64,000 bases of DNA from Pseudorhodoferax sp047601025 (GTDB lineage: Bacteria; Pseudomonadota; Gammaproteobacteria; Burkholderiales; Burkholderiaceae_C), in the NCBI RefSeq assembly GCF_047601025.1, contig NZ_JASGJZ010000001.1, forward strand, positions 1,426,001 through 1,490,000. The letters are read 5' to 3'. Under the pieces are notes generated by a model. That model was not told where the DNA came from, searched no databases, and was given only the letters and a program-made list of their open reading frames with translations. Each line of letters starts with the position of its first letter. Within the stretch, counting starts at the first letter, position 1. This document shows positions 50,662-61,564 of this stretch, piece by piece. A program made the position numbers and the translations under genes.

Positions 50662-51906
50662 TCAGGCCGCCGCCAGCGCTTCGTCCAGCACCTCGACCCA
50701 GTGCCGTACCGGCACGCCGGTGCCGCTCTGCAGGTGCGTGATGCAGCCGATGTTGGCCGACACGATGGCCTGCGGCGCCAGCGCATCCAGGTGGCCGAGC
50801 TTGCGGTCGCGCAGCTGCCGCGACAGGTCGGGCTGCAGCACCGAATAGGTGCCGGCCGAGCCGCAGCACAGGTGCGCCTCGGCGGCGGCCACGCGCACGT
50901 CGAAGCCGAGCGCGCCCAGGTGCTGCTCGACCACGCCGCGCAGCTTCTGCCCGTGCTGCAGCGTGCACGGCGGGTGGAAGGCCAGCACCCCGTCCGGCGC
51001 CTTGCCGGCCAGGCGTGGCGCCACGCCTTCGGCGATCTGCGGCAGCAGCTCGGCCAGGTCGCGCGCGAGCGCGCTGATGCGGCGCGCCTTGGCGGCGTAG
51101 GCCGGGTCGTGGCGCAGCGCGTGGCCGTAGTCCTTGACCATCAGGCTGCAGCCGGAGGCGTTGACGACGATGGCCTGCACCGCGCCGGCGCCCTCGACGT
51201 GGGGCCACCAGGCGTCGATGTTGGCGCGCATCTGGGCCATGCCGCCGTCCTGGTCGTCCAGGTGGAACTTGACGGCGCCGCAGCAGCCGCCACCGCCCGG
51301 CACGCGCAGCACGCCGATGCCGGCCGCGTCGAGCACGCGGGCCGTGGCGCGGTCGATGTTCGGCGCCATGGACGGCTGCACGCAGCCTTCGGGCATCAGC
51401 ACGGTGCGCGCATGGTGGCGCGCCGGCGGCCAGTCGCCGGCCGGGCGCGGCGCCGGCACCTTGGCGCGCAGCGCCGCGGGCAGCAGGCCGCGCACGCGCT
51501 GGCCCAGCCGCATGGCCGGCGCGAACGCCGGCGAGGGCAGGCCTTCCTTCAGCGCCCAGCGCACGGCGCGCTCCTTCGGCGGGCGCGGCACCTTGGCGTC
51601 GACCAGCTTGCGGCCGATGTCGACCAGGTGGCCGTAGTCCACGCCGGAGGGGCAGGTGCTCTCGCAGTTGCGGCAGGTCAGGCAGCGGTCCAGGTGCTGC
51701 TGCGTGGCGCGCGTGGGCTCGGCGCCTTCGAGCACCTGCTTCATCAGGTAGATGCGCCCGCGCGGACCGTCGAGCTCGTCGCCCAGGAGCTGGTAGGTCG
51801 GGCAGGTCGCGGTGCAGAAGCCGCAGTGCACGCACTTGCGCAGGATGGCCTCGGCGGCGACGCCGTCGGGCGTGCCCTGGTATTCGGGGGAGAGCTGGGT
51901 CTGCAT
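50662..51906 (-). CDS. glcF: Glycolate oxidase iron-sulfur subunit GlcF
   Basis: A 414-residue subunit of glycolate oxidase, which converts glycolate to glyoxylate at the inner membrane. Two 4Fe-4S ferredoxin motifs are readable: CVHCGFCTATCPTY and CLTCRNCESTCPSG. Two CCG domains follow (GGGGCCGAVKFHL and HLCCGSAGTYSVL). It lies 102 bases downstream of glcE on the same strand. A glcD gene, normally first in the operon, is absent from this window. Confidence 0.94.
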   Translation of the reverse strand: MQTQLSPEYQGTPDGVAAEAILRKCVHCGFCTATCPTYQLLGDELDGPRGRIYLMKQVLEGAEPTRATQQHLDRCLTCRNCESTCPSGVDYGHLVDIGRKLVDAKVPRPPKERAVRWALKEGLPSPAFAPAMRLGQRVRGLLPAALRAKVPAPRPAGDWPPARHHARTVLMPEGCVQPSMAPNIDRATARVLDAAGIGVLRVPGGGGCCGAVKFHLDDQDGGMAQMRANIDAWWPHVEGAGAVQAIVVNASGCSLMVKDYGHALRHDPAYAAKARRISALARDLAELLPQIAEGVAPRLAGKAPDGVLAFHPPCTLQHGQKLRGVVEQHLGALGFDVRVAAAEAHLCCGSAGTYSVLQPDLSRQLRDRKLGHLDALAPQAIVSANIGCITHLQSGTGVPVRHWVEVLDEALAAA

Positions 51907-52008
51907 GGTGCTGGTGGGGTGGGGGCCCGGAGAGGAATGATCGCGCGGCCGGCCGGTGGCGCCATCTGGACAAACCCCTTGCGGGGCGGCGACCGCCCGG
52001 GGAGGACG

Positions 52009-53130
52009 CTACAGGTCGGGATACAGGCGGCCGCGGTTGAAGATGCCGGCCGGGTCGAACGCCTGCTTCAGCCCGCGGTGGATGCGCATCAGCACCGGCG
52101 GCAGCGCGTCGAACACGGCGGCGCGGGCGCCGCTGCGCTCGCCGGGCGCGGCCAGCATCAGCGTGGCGCTGCCGCCGGCGGCGTGGGCGGCCTGGCGCAC
52201 CCGGGCGGCTTGGTCCGGCGCGGCCGCCAGCCAGCGCTGGCCGCCGTGCCACTCGACCAGCGGCGGCGCGCAGGGCAGGTCCAGCACCGGCGCGGTCTGC
52301 GGCACCGACAGGCGCCACAGGTCGCGCGCGTGGCCGATGTCGTCCCAGGGCATGCGCAGCGCGCGGCGCGCCTGCCAGAAGGCCGCGGCAGCGGCAGGCG
52401 CCAGCCGCTCGCCGCCGAGCCGGGCGCAGGCGGCGGCGACCGCCGCCACGGCGCCGCGCAGGCGCAGCGTCAGGCCTTCGCCCTCGCGCCAGCAGCTGGC
52501 GTTCAGCGGCAGCGGCTGGCCGCCCCAGGCGTTGAGCTGGCGCAGCGCCTGCTCCTGCGGCCAGTCGAAGCGCAGCGTGGCCTCGGCCGGCGCGGCCGGC
52601 AGCACCTTCAGGCTCATCTCGGCGACGATGCCCAGGATGCCCAGGCTGCCGGCCATCAGGCGCGAGACGTCGTAGCCGGCCACGTTCTTCATGACCTGGC
52701 CGCCGAAGGTCAGCCGCTCGCCGCGGCCGTTCAGCACGGTGACGCCGAGCACGAAGTCACGCACCGCGCCGCTGCTGGCCCGCGCCGGGCCCGACAGGCC
52801 GGCCGCCAGCATGCCGCCGCAGGTGGCGCGGCGGGCCTGCGTGCTGTCGCTGCCGGGCAGCAGGTGCGGCGGCTCGAACGGCAGGCACTGGCCGCGCTCG
52901 GCCAGCACGGCCTCCAGCTCGGCCAGCGGCGTGCCGCAGCGCACGGTCACGACCAGTTCGCTGGGTTCGTAGGCGACGATGCCGGCGTGGCCGGACACGT
53001 CCAGCACCTCGCCCTGCAGCGCCTGGCCGTAGCCGTCCTTGCTGCCGCCGCCGACGATGCGCAGCGGCGTGCCGGCGCTGGCGGCGGCACGCACGCGCTC
53101 GGCGATCTCCTCGAGGTCATCGTGGGTCAT
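52009..53130 (-). CDS. glcE: Glycolate oxidase FAD-binding subunit GlcE
   Basis: A 373-residue FAD-binding PCMH-type protein, the second flavin subunit of glycolate oxidase. Visible motifs are PLRIVGGGSKDGYG, LPGSDSTQARRATCGGMLAAG, GQVMKNVAGYDVSRLMAGSLG and FDPAGIFNRGRLYP at the C-terminus. ATG 53130 gives MTHDDLEEIAERVRAA. Its promoter must lie in the short gap beside the amtB terminator, or it is read through from amtB. Confidence 0.93.
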   Translation of the reverse strand: MTHDDLEEIAERVRAAASAGTPLRIVGGGSKDGYGQALQGEVLDVSGHAGIVAYEPSELVVTVRCGTPLAELEAVLAERGQCLPFEPPHLLPGSDSTQARRATCGGMLAAGLSGPARASSGAVRDFVLGVTVLNGRGERLTFGGQVMKNVAGYDVSRLMAGSLGILGIVAEMSLKVLPAAPAEATLRFDWPQEQALRQLNAWGGQPLPLNASCWREGEGLTLRLRGAVAAVAAACARLGGERLAPAAAAAFWQARRALRMPWDDIGHARDLWRLSVPQTAPVLDLPCAPPLVEWHGGQRWLAAAPDQAARVRQAAHAAGGSATLMLAAPGERSGARAAVFDALPPVLMRIHRGLKQAFDPAGIFNRGRLYPDL

Positions 53131-53153
53131 GCGGGCGATGGTAAGCCGGCCGG

Positions 53154-53184
53154 AAAAAAACCCGCGGGGCTTGCGCACCGCGGG
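53154..53184 (-). terminator. Rho-independent terminator of amtB
   Basis: On the minus strand CCCGCGG (53184-53178) pairs with CCGCGGG (53167-53161), followed by seven T residues (53160-53154). It stands between amtB and glcE and is the clearest intrinsic terminator in the window. Confidence 0.85.
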
Positions 53185-53249
53185 CCAACCTCTTCAGGAG
53201 ACTCGCTCGTCCCGGCGACAGCGGCCACGGCGGGCCGCTGCGCGCCGCG

Positions 53250-54656
53250 TCAACGGTTGTAGGCGGTCTCGCCGTGCGACGTGATGTCCAGGCCCTCGCG
53301 CTCTTCCTCTTCGGACACGCGCAGGCCCACGGTCAGGTCCGCGATCTTGTAGGAAACGAAGGCGACGACGGCCGACCAGACGATGGTGAACAGCACGCTC
53401 TTGACCTGGATCCAGACCTGCGCGCCCATCGAGAAGGTGTCGGGCGTCAGGCCGCCGGTGCCGCCCAGGCTCTGGGCCGCGAACACGCCGGTCAGGATGG
53501 CGCCCAGGATGCCGCCCACGCCGTGCACGCCGAACACGTCGAACGCGTCGTCGGCGCCGAGCATGCGCTTGAGCCCGCCCACGCCCCACAGGCAGACCAG
53601 GCCGGCCAGCAGGCCGAGCACGATGGAGCCCATCGGGCCGACGAAGCCGGCTGCCGGCGTCACCGCCACCAGGCCGGCGACGGCGCCCGAGGCCGCGCCC
53701 AGCATGGACGCCTTGCCCTTGTGCAGGCTCTCGCCCAGGATCCAGGACAGCGTGGCCGCGGCCGTGGCCAGCACCGTGTTGACGAAGGCCAGGCCGGCGG
53801 CGCCGTTGGCCGCGCCGGCGGAACCGGCGTTGAAGCCGAACCAGCCCACCCACAGCAGCGAGGCGCCGACCATGGTCAGCGTCAGCGAGTGCGGCGTGAA
53901 GGCCTCGCGGCCGTAGCCGATGCGCTTGCCCAGCACGTAGGCGCCGACCAGGCCGGCGATGCCGGCGTTGATGTGCACCACGGTGCCGCCGGCGAAGTCC
54001 AGCGCGCCGTCTTTGCCCAGCAGGCCGCCACCCCAGACGATGTGGGCCATCGGCACGTAGCTGAAGGTGAACCACAGCACCGAGAACACCAGCACGCCGG
54101 CGAACTTGATGCGCTCGGCGAAGGAGCCGACGATCAGTGCCACGGTGATGGCCGCGAAAGTGCCCTGGAAGGCGACGAACACGTATTCGGGGATCGTGGT
54201 CAGCGCGCCGAAGGTCTCGGTCGTGACGCCCTTCAGGAACAGCTTGTCGAAGCCGCCGTAGAAGCTGCCCTCGCCCGAGAACGCCAGGCTGTAGCCGTAG
54301 ATGGCCCACAGGATGCTGATCAGCGAGAAGATCACGAAGACCTGCACCAGCACCGACAGCATGTTCTTGGAACGCGCCAGGCCGCCGTAGAACAGGGCCA
54401 GGCCGGGGATCGTCATCAGGATCACCAGCAGCGTGGAGGTCAGCATCCAGGCGGTGTCGCCGGAATCGACCTTGGGCGCCGGCGCCTCGGCCGCGGGGGC
54501 TTCGGCGGCGGGTGCCGCAGCCGGGGCGGCCGCGGCGGGCGCCTCGGCGGCAGGCGCCGCGGCGGGGGCCGGCTCGGCCGCCGGCTGGGCCAGGGCCAGG
54601 GTTCCGCCGACCCACATGCCCAGGCCGACGAGAAGGGACGCAAGTAATTTCTTCAT
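53250..54656 (-). CDS. amtB: Ammonium transporter
   Basis: A 468-residue Amt/Mep/Rh channel with about 11 membrane helices. It has a cleavable signal peptide (about 1-24) followed by an unusual Ala/Pro/Glu-rich linker (about 25-62) before helix 1, longer than in E. coli AmtB. The conserved pore region includes VVHINAGIAGLVGAYVLGKR and GVHGVGGILGAILTGVFAA, with the pore histidines. The cytoplasmic tail ends in EREGLDITSHGETAYN, the typical GlnK-binding C-terminus. It lies directly downstream of glnK and the TorF-type porin gene in one operon. Confidence 0.95.
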   Translation of the reverse strand: MKKLLASLLVGLGMWVGGTLALAQPAAEPAPAAAPAAEAPAAAAPAAAPAAEAPAAEAPAPKVDSGDTAWMLTSTLLVILMTIPGLALFYGGLARSKNMLSVLVQVFVIFSLISILWAIYGYSLAFSGEGSFYGGFDKLFLKGVTTETFGALTTIPEYVFVAFQGTFAAITVALIVGSFAERIKFAGVLVFSVLWFTFSYVPMAHIVWGGGLLGKDGALDFAGGTVVHINAGIAGLVGAYVLGKRIGYGREAFTPHSLTLTMVGASLLWVGWFGFNAGSAGAANGAAGLAFVNTVLATAAATLSWILGESLHKGKASMLGAASGAVAGLVAVTPAAGFVGPMGSIVLGLLAGLVCLWGVGGLKRMLGADDAFDVFGVHGVGGILGAILTGVFAAQSLGGTGGLTPDTFSMGAQVWIQVKSVLFTIVWSAVVAFVSYKIADLTVGLRVSEEEEREGLDITSHGETAYNR

Positions 54657-54687
54657 TGCCGTTGTCTTGTTGGGGAGGGGAGGACGC

Positions 54688-55026
54688 TTACAGCGCGTCC
54701 TTGCCGGTTTCGCCGGTGCGGATGCGCACGACCTGCTCGACGTCGTACACGAAGATCTTGCCGTCGCCGATCTTGCCGGTCCGCGCCGCGGTCTCGATGG
54801 CTTCGATCACGCGCTCGACCAGGTCGTCGGCGACCGCGGCCTCGATCTTGACCTTGGGCAGGAAGTCGACCACGTACTCCGCGCCGCGGTACAGCTCGGT
54901 GTGGCCCTTCTGGCGCCCGAAGCCCTTGACCTCGGTCACCGTGATGCCCTGCACGCCGATGCCCGACAGGGCTTCGCGCACTTCGTCCAGTTTGAACGGC
55001 TTGATGACCGCCGTGACGAGTTTCAT
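54688..55026 (-). CDS. glnK: PII signalling protein GlnK
   Basis: A 112-residue PII protein. The T-loop KGHTELYRGAEYVVDFLPKV (20 residues shown) contains the uridylylated Tyr51. The C-terminal GKIGDGKIFVYDVEQVVRIRTGE is given here as GKIGDGKIFV plus YDVEQVVRIRTGE. It blocks the AmtB channel under nitrogen excess. Its place between the porin gene and amtB identifies it as GlnK rather than GlnB. The operon is controlled by the sigma-54/NtrC elements upstream. Confidence 0.95.
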   Translation of the reverse strand: MKLVTAVIKPFKLDEVREALSGIGVQGITVTEVKGFGRQKGHTELYRGAEYVVDFLPKVKIEAAVADDLVERVIEAIETAARTGKIGDGKIFVYDVEQVVRIRTGETGKDAL

Positions 55027-55050
55027 GGCTGGCTCCTCAGAAACAGAAAA

Positions 55051-55788
55051 TCAAAACGCATACTTCAGGCCGACCACGACCATGGTCTTGCCCGCGAACT
55101 TGTCGTTGACGGTGCGGTAGTTGGCCCGGTTGGCGTCGGTGCCGACCAGCGCGGCCGAAGCCGACCAGCCGTTGCCCAGGTCCTTGCCCAGCGTCAGCGA
55201 GTAGTCGTAGTACGAGTAGTCGCCATCGACCTTGACCTTCTGGTAGCCGATGTGCGGCGTCAGCGACCAGCCGTTGCCCAGGTCGAACGCGGCGGACAGG
55301 TCCAGGTACCAGCTGTTCTTGCTGTTGTCGAAGCCGAACAGGTCGCTGATCGCGTGCGAGTACTTCAGCGTGAACAGGCTGTAGGTCACGGCGCCGTACA
55401 GCTCGGTGGTGTTGGGGCTGGATTCCAGGTCGTGGTTGAAGTACTGGTAGCGCAGGATGCCCACGTCGTAGCCGATGTCGCCGGCCGTGCCCTTGTAGCC
55501 GCCGTAGAAGTCGGTTTCCAGCGGCGCGTTGCCGCCGCCGTCCTTGACCCACTTGATCGTCGAGGCCCAGGCGCCCAGGTAGAAGCCGCTGGAATGCGCG
55601 AAGTCGATGCCGCCCTGCAGCGCGGCCTGCTGGCGCGACTGCGTCAGGCCGCGGTAGCGGTAGTCGGTCACGACGCCGGCGTTGTAGCTCAGGGTGTAGT
55701 CCGGGGCCGGCGTGGCGCTCTGGGCGAATGCCACGCCCGACAACGCCAGGCCGGCAGCGGCCAGGCTCTTCGAAATGCTCACGTTCAT
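55051..55788 (-). CDS. TorF-family putative outer-membrane porin
   Basis: A 245-residue outer-membrane beta-barrel protein with a signal peptide cleaved after GVAFA (about residue 22). Alternating strands end in the C-terminal Phe (VVGLKYAF) required for outer-membrane insertion. LSYNAGVVTDYRYRGLTQSR is the family's N-terminal signature. As first gene of the glnK-amtB operon it may admit ammonium or small nitrogen compounds (inference). ATG 55788 is chosen because it begins the signal peptide. Confidence 0.88.
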   Translation of the reverse strand: MNVSISKSLAAAGLALSGVAFAQSATPAPDYTLSYNAGVVTDYRYRGLTQSRQQAALQGGIDFAHSSGFYLGAWASTIKWVKDGGGNAPLETDFYGGYKGTAGDIGYDVGILRYQYFNHDLESSPNTTELYGAVTYSLFTLKYSHAISDLFGFDNSKNSWYLDLSAAFDLGNGWSLTPHIGYQKVKVDGDYSYYDYSLTLGKDLGNGWSASAALVGTDANRANYRTVNDKFAGKTMVVVGLKYAF

Positions 55789-55828
55789 GGGTGCTTCTCC
55801 GATGTGAAATCGCGTACTGCCCACCTAT

Positions 55829-55844
55829 TGCATGGAGCGTGCCA
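55829..55844 (-). promoter_or_regulatory. Sigma-54 promoter of the porin-glnK-amtB operon
   Basis: The minus-strand sequence TGGCACGCTCCATGCA matches TGGCACG-N4-TTGCA with one mismatch, and the GG/GC spacing is correct. It lies about 40 bases before the porin start. Confidence 0.8.
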
Positions 55845-55919
55845 AGCAGTACCGGGCCAGCGCGCGCCGATTTGGATACGCTCGACGGCGCGCGTAACAA
55901 GCGGATACAAGGGTCCGGG

Positions 55920-55947
55920 GCACGCGTTTGGTGCACCAGGCCTGTGC
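55920..55947 (-). promoter_or_regulatory. Two overlapping NtrC boxes (GCAC-N7-GTGC)
   Basis: GCAC-GCGTTTG-GTGC (55920-55934) and GCAC-CAGGCCT-GTGC (55933-55947) both match the NtrC enhancer pattern and share two bases. They lie about 75-105 bases upstream of the sigma-54 promoter, a usual enhancer distance. Confidence 0.75.
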
Positions 55948-55995
55948 AATCCCCAAGCCGGCCCGAAGCGCACCCGAATAGGGAGGAACGCAACG

Positions 55996-57522
55996 ATGAG
56001 CCTGTCTTTGGTGCAAAGCCGTGCCCTGCTGGGGCTGGAGGCCGCCGCCGTCACGGTCGAGGTGCATCTGGCCAACGGCCTGCCCAGCTTCACGCTCGTG
56101 GGGCTGGCTCAGGTGGAGGTGAAGGAGGCGCGCGAGCGGGTGCGCTCGGCCATCCTGAACGCGGGGCTGGCTTTCCCGCACAACAAGCGCATCACGGTCA
56201 ACCTGGCGCCGGCCGACCTGCCCAAGGATTCCGGCCGCTTCGACCTGCCGATCGCGCTGGGCATCCTGGCCGCCAGCGGCCAGGTCGACCCGGCCCGGCT
56301 GGCCGGGCACGAGTTCGCGGGTGAGCTGTCGCTGTCCGGCGAACTGCGCCCGGTGCACGGCGCGCTGGCCGTCAGCCTGGCGCTGCGGCAGCAGGGCGTG
56401 CGGACCACGCTGGTGCTGCCGCCCGGCAGCGCCGAGGAGGCCGCGCTGGTACCGGGCATGGACGTGGTGCGCGCCCGCCACCTGCTGGACGTGGTGGCCG
56501 CCCTGCAGCCGGACGGGGCGCCCGCGCCCGCCGACGAAGGCTGGGCCCGGCTGGCGCCGCAGCCGCCGGCACCGGCGGCCGCGCATGCCGACCTGGCCGA
56601 CGTGAAGGGGCAGGCCGCCGCCAAGCGCGCGCTGGAGATCGCCGCCGCCGGCGGCCACAGCCTGCTGCTGATGGGCGCGCCGGGCTGCGGCAAGTCCATG
56701 CTGGCGCACCGCTTCGCCGGCCTGCTGCCGCCGATGCAGCCCGACGAGGCGCTGCAGAGCGCCGCCATCGCCAGCCTGGCCGGCAGCTTCACGCCCGCCC
56801 AGTGGATGCGGCGGCCCACGCGCAGCCCGCACCACACGGCCAGCGCGGTGGCGCTGGTCGGCGGCGGCTCGCCACCGCGGCCCGGCGAGATCTCGCTGGC
56901 GCACCACGGCGTGCTGTTCCTGGACGAGTTCGTGGAGTTTCCGCGCGCGGCGCTGGAAGCCCTGCGCGAGCCGCTGGAGACGGGCCGCGTGGCGATCGCG
57001 CGGGCCGCGCGCCGCGCCGAGTTCCCGGCCCGCTTCCTGCTGGTGGCCGCGATGAACCCCTGCCCCTGCGGCTACCACGGCGCCACGCACCAGGCCTGCC
57101 GCTGCACGCCGGAGCAGGTGGCGCGCTACCAGGCCCGGCTCAGCGGGCCCCTACTGGACCGCATCGACCTGCACCTGGAGATGGCCACGCTGTCATCCGG
57201 CGAACTGCTGGAGGCGCCGGCCGGCGAAAGCACGGCCAGCGTGCGCGCGCGCTGCACCGCCGCACGCGAGCGCGCACTGCAGCGCCAGGGCCGCAGCAAC
57301 CAGGCGCTGGAAGGTCGGGAACTGGAGCGCCATGCGGCGCGCACGGACGAGGCCGGCCGCTTCCTGAACCAGGCCGCGGCCCGGCTCGGCTGGTCGGCGC
57401 GCAGCATCCACCGGGTGCTGCGGGTCGCGCGCACGATCGCGGACCTGGAGGGCAGCGAGCGGCTGGACGCCGCCCACGTGGCCGAGGCCGTGCAGTACCG
57501 CCGCGCGCTGCGCGGCGCCTGA
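55996..57522 (+). CDS. comM: ComM/YifB-family Mg-chelatase-like AAA+ helicase
   Basis: A 508-residue YifB-type AAA+ protein. The N-terminal Lon-like domain starts SLVQSRALLGLEAAAVTVEVH. The AAA+ domain has Walker A GAPGCGKSM, Walker B VLFLDEFVEFPR and the cysteine cluster MNPCPCGYHG with ACRCTPEQV. The closing helical domain is SARSIHRVLRVARTIADL. ComM drives branch migration during natural transformation. The start ATG 55996 has a GGAGG ribosome binding site. It is divergent from the porin operon and overlaps no other gene. Confidence 0.92.
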   Translation: MSLSLVQSRALLGLEAAAVTVEVHLANGLPSFTLVGLAQVEVKEARERVRSAILNAGLAFPHNKRITVNLAPADLPKDSGRFDLPIALGILAASGQVDPARLAGHEFAGELSLSGELRPVHGALAVSLALRQQGVRTTLVLPPGSAEEAALVPGMDVVRARHLLDVVAALQPDGAPAPADEGWARLAPQPPAPAAAHADLADVKGQAAAKRALEIAAAGGHSLLLMGAPGCGKSMLAHRFAGLLPPMQPDEALQSAAIASLAGSFTPAQWMRRPTRSPHHTASAVALVGGGSPPRPGEISLAHHGVLFLDEFVEFPRAALEALREPLETGRVAIARAARRAEFPARFLLVAAMNPCPCGYHGATHQACRCTPEQVARYQARLSGPLLDRIDLHLEMATLSSGELLEAPAGESTASVRARCTAARERALQRQGRSNQALEGRELERHAARTDEAGRFLNQAAARLGWSARSIHRVLRVARTIADLEGSERLDAAHVAEAVQYRRALRGA

Positions 57523-57541
57523 CTGAAAGTGAACGTAACTG

Positions 57542-57559
57542 GCACCCCGGCCGGGGTGC
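57542..57559. terminator. Hairpin between convergent comM and acyltransferase genes
   Basis: GCACCCC and GGGGTGC form a perfect 7-base-pair stem around GGCC in the 43-base convergent gap. No T-run follows. Confidence 0.45.
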
Positions 57560-57565
57560 GGCCGT

Positions 57566-58357
57566 TCAGACCTGGACCGGATCGGCCGCCAGCGCCCGCG
57601 CGATCGCGTCGTGCAGCAGGTAGCTGGTCTCGATCTGCGCGTGCACCTCGTGCCAGATCGGGCGCACCATCGCACGCAGGCTGCCGTACAGCTCGGACAC
57701 CCGCATCAGCGACGGGATGCGCTGGCCGCGGTGCTCGATCGGCGCGCCGATCTGCTCGATCTTGACGCCGCCGCGGCGGAAGTGCTGGGCCAGCCGGGGC
57801 TCGGTCAGCGTGAACAGGTATTCGATGCCGGCGCGCTGGGCCAGCGCCACGGCGCCGAAGTACAGGCTGACCGGGATGTTCGGGAAGCGCGCCACCGGGT
57901 GGCCCGCACTGTCCTTGTCCGACAGCGCGACCGCGCGGTTCAGCTCGCCGCGCCGGCGGCGGAACTCGCCCATCACGGCCAGGCGCGACACTTCGGCGAC
58001 CTTCTCGCGCGGCAGCGCGGCGGGGTCGATGATGCTGCGGTCCAGCGTCGCGCGGCAGGCAACCTCGAACGGCAGCGGCCGGTTGCGGTCCTCCGGATCG
58101 GTCAGCACCAGGCGCGCGCAGCCCACCGGACGGACGTCGTCGTCGTTGGTACGCACGATGCAGTGCAGCGAATGCCGGTCGTAGCGGTCGGTCTCGCGCT
58201 GGCTGGCGCGCACCGGCTCGAAGCCCAGTTCGCGTGCATACACGTCGTGGCGCACGAAATGCACTTCATCCCTGGACTGGGGGTCCAGCGCAGGAGAAAT
58301 GCGGAAAAATTCCCCAAAACGCTTGGAAGGCTCCGAGATCGGTTTGTTTTTCATCAT
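57566..58357 (-). CDS. PEP-CTERM/exosortase system-associated acyltransferase (FeeM-like)
   Basis: A 263-residue GNAT-fold protein related to N-acyl amino acid synthases (FeeM) and to acyl-homoserine lactone synthases. Conserved stretches include FVRHDVYARELGFEP, VGCARLVLTDPEDRNRPLPFE and VAEVSRLAVMGEFRRRRGE. This is the signature of the acyltransferase family that co-occurs with exosortases and PEP-CTERM proteins. Its substrate and role are unknown. Two adjacent ATGs (58357 and 58354) could start it. It stands alone, 47 kb from the exosortase operon, after a comparatively AT-rich promoter region. Confidence 0.85.
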   Translation of the reverse strand: MMKNKPISEPSKRFGEFFRISPALDPQSRDEVHFVRHDVYARELGFEPVRASQRETDRYDRHSLHCIVRTNDDDVRPVGCARLVLTDPEDRNRPLPFEVACRATLDRSIIDPAALPREKVAEVSRLAVMGEFRRRRGELNRAVALSDKDSAGHPVARFPNIPVSLYFGAVALAQRAGIEYLFTLTEPRLAQHFRRGGVKIEQIGAPIEHRGQRIPSLMRVSELYGSLRAMVRPIWHEVHAQIETSYLLHDAIARALAADPVQV

Positions 58358-58570
58358 TTCTGCCAATATGAGCGTTGCATGAACAGAAGAACAGGTGTAG
58401 GGGCATCTTAGGGGTTTTCGTAGGCCAAGGCCGATACAAAATGTCAGCAAGCGTGAAAAGTTCCCTTGCAAACACCCCGTATCGTGAAATTTTTGGTTGC
58501 GCCGCCGTGAATCCGCCCAGGTCGGCGCAGCACCGCGCCTGCACGAACCGCGCAAAGTCAGGGCGATGAA

Positions 58571-58600
58571 CGGCCGGCGCGCAGCCCAAGGCGCCGGCCG
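58571..58600 (-). terminator. Hairpin downstream of metH
   Basis: CGGCCGGCGC (58571-58580) and GCGCCGGCCG (58591-58600) form a perfect 10-base-pair stem with a 10-base loop, 43 bases after the metH stop. It probably ends metH transcription; no long T-run follows. Confidence 0.5.
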
Positions 58601-58642
58601 AAACGACGTGTCATCGGGGAAGCGGGCGGCTCGCCCGCCGGC

Positions 58643-61402
<2,760 letters not shown>

Positions 61403-61430
61403 GGTCTCACCTGGGCATCCATCGAAGGGG

Positions 61431-61507
61431 CCGGTGAGCGTCGTTGCGGATGCGGTCCCAAGCCTGACGGGCCGCCTCGCATCCGGCCCGCTGCAACGCT
61501 CCTTGGG
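61431..61507 (-). promoter_or_regulatory. SAH (S-adenosylhomocysteine) riboswitch in the metH leader
   Basis: Read on the minus strand the leader carries the three conserved SAH-riboswitch blocks in order: CCCAAGGAGCGTTGCAG (61507-61491), CGTCAGGCTTGGGACC (about 61469-61454) and GCAACGACGCTCACCGG (61447-61431). The first and third blocks pair (GAGCGTTGC with GCAACGACGCTC), and CCCAAG can pair with CTTGGG to form the pseudoknot. SAH binding turns the gene on in this class. A -10-like TACAAT lies just upstream (61521-61516). Confidence 0.85.
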
Positions 61508-61564
61508 AAGGCGCGATTGTAGGCCGCCCGTCCGCGGTCATGCCGACGCCGGCCGCGGAAGCGC

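Noticed and set aside
61403..61430. Cobalamin riboswitch upstream of metH
   Set aside because: No B12-box-like sequence is seen; the conserved blocks match the SAH riboswitch.
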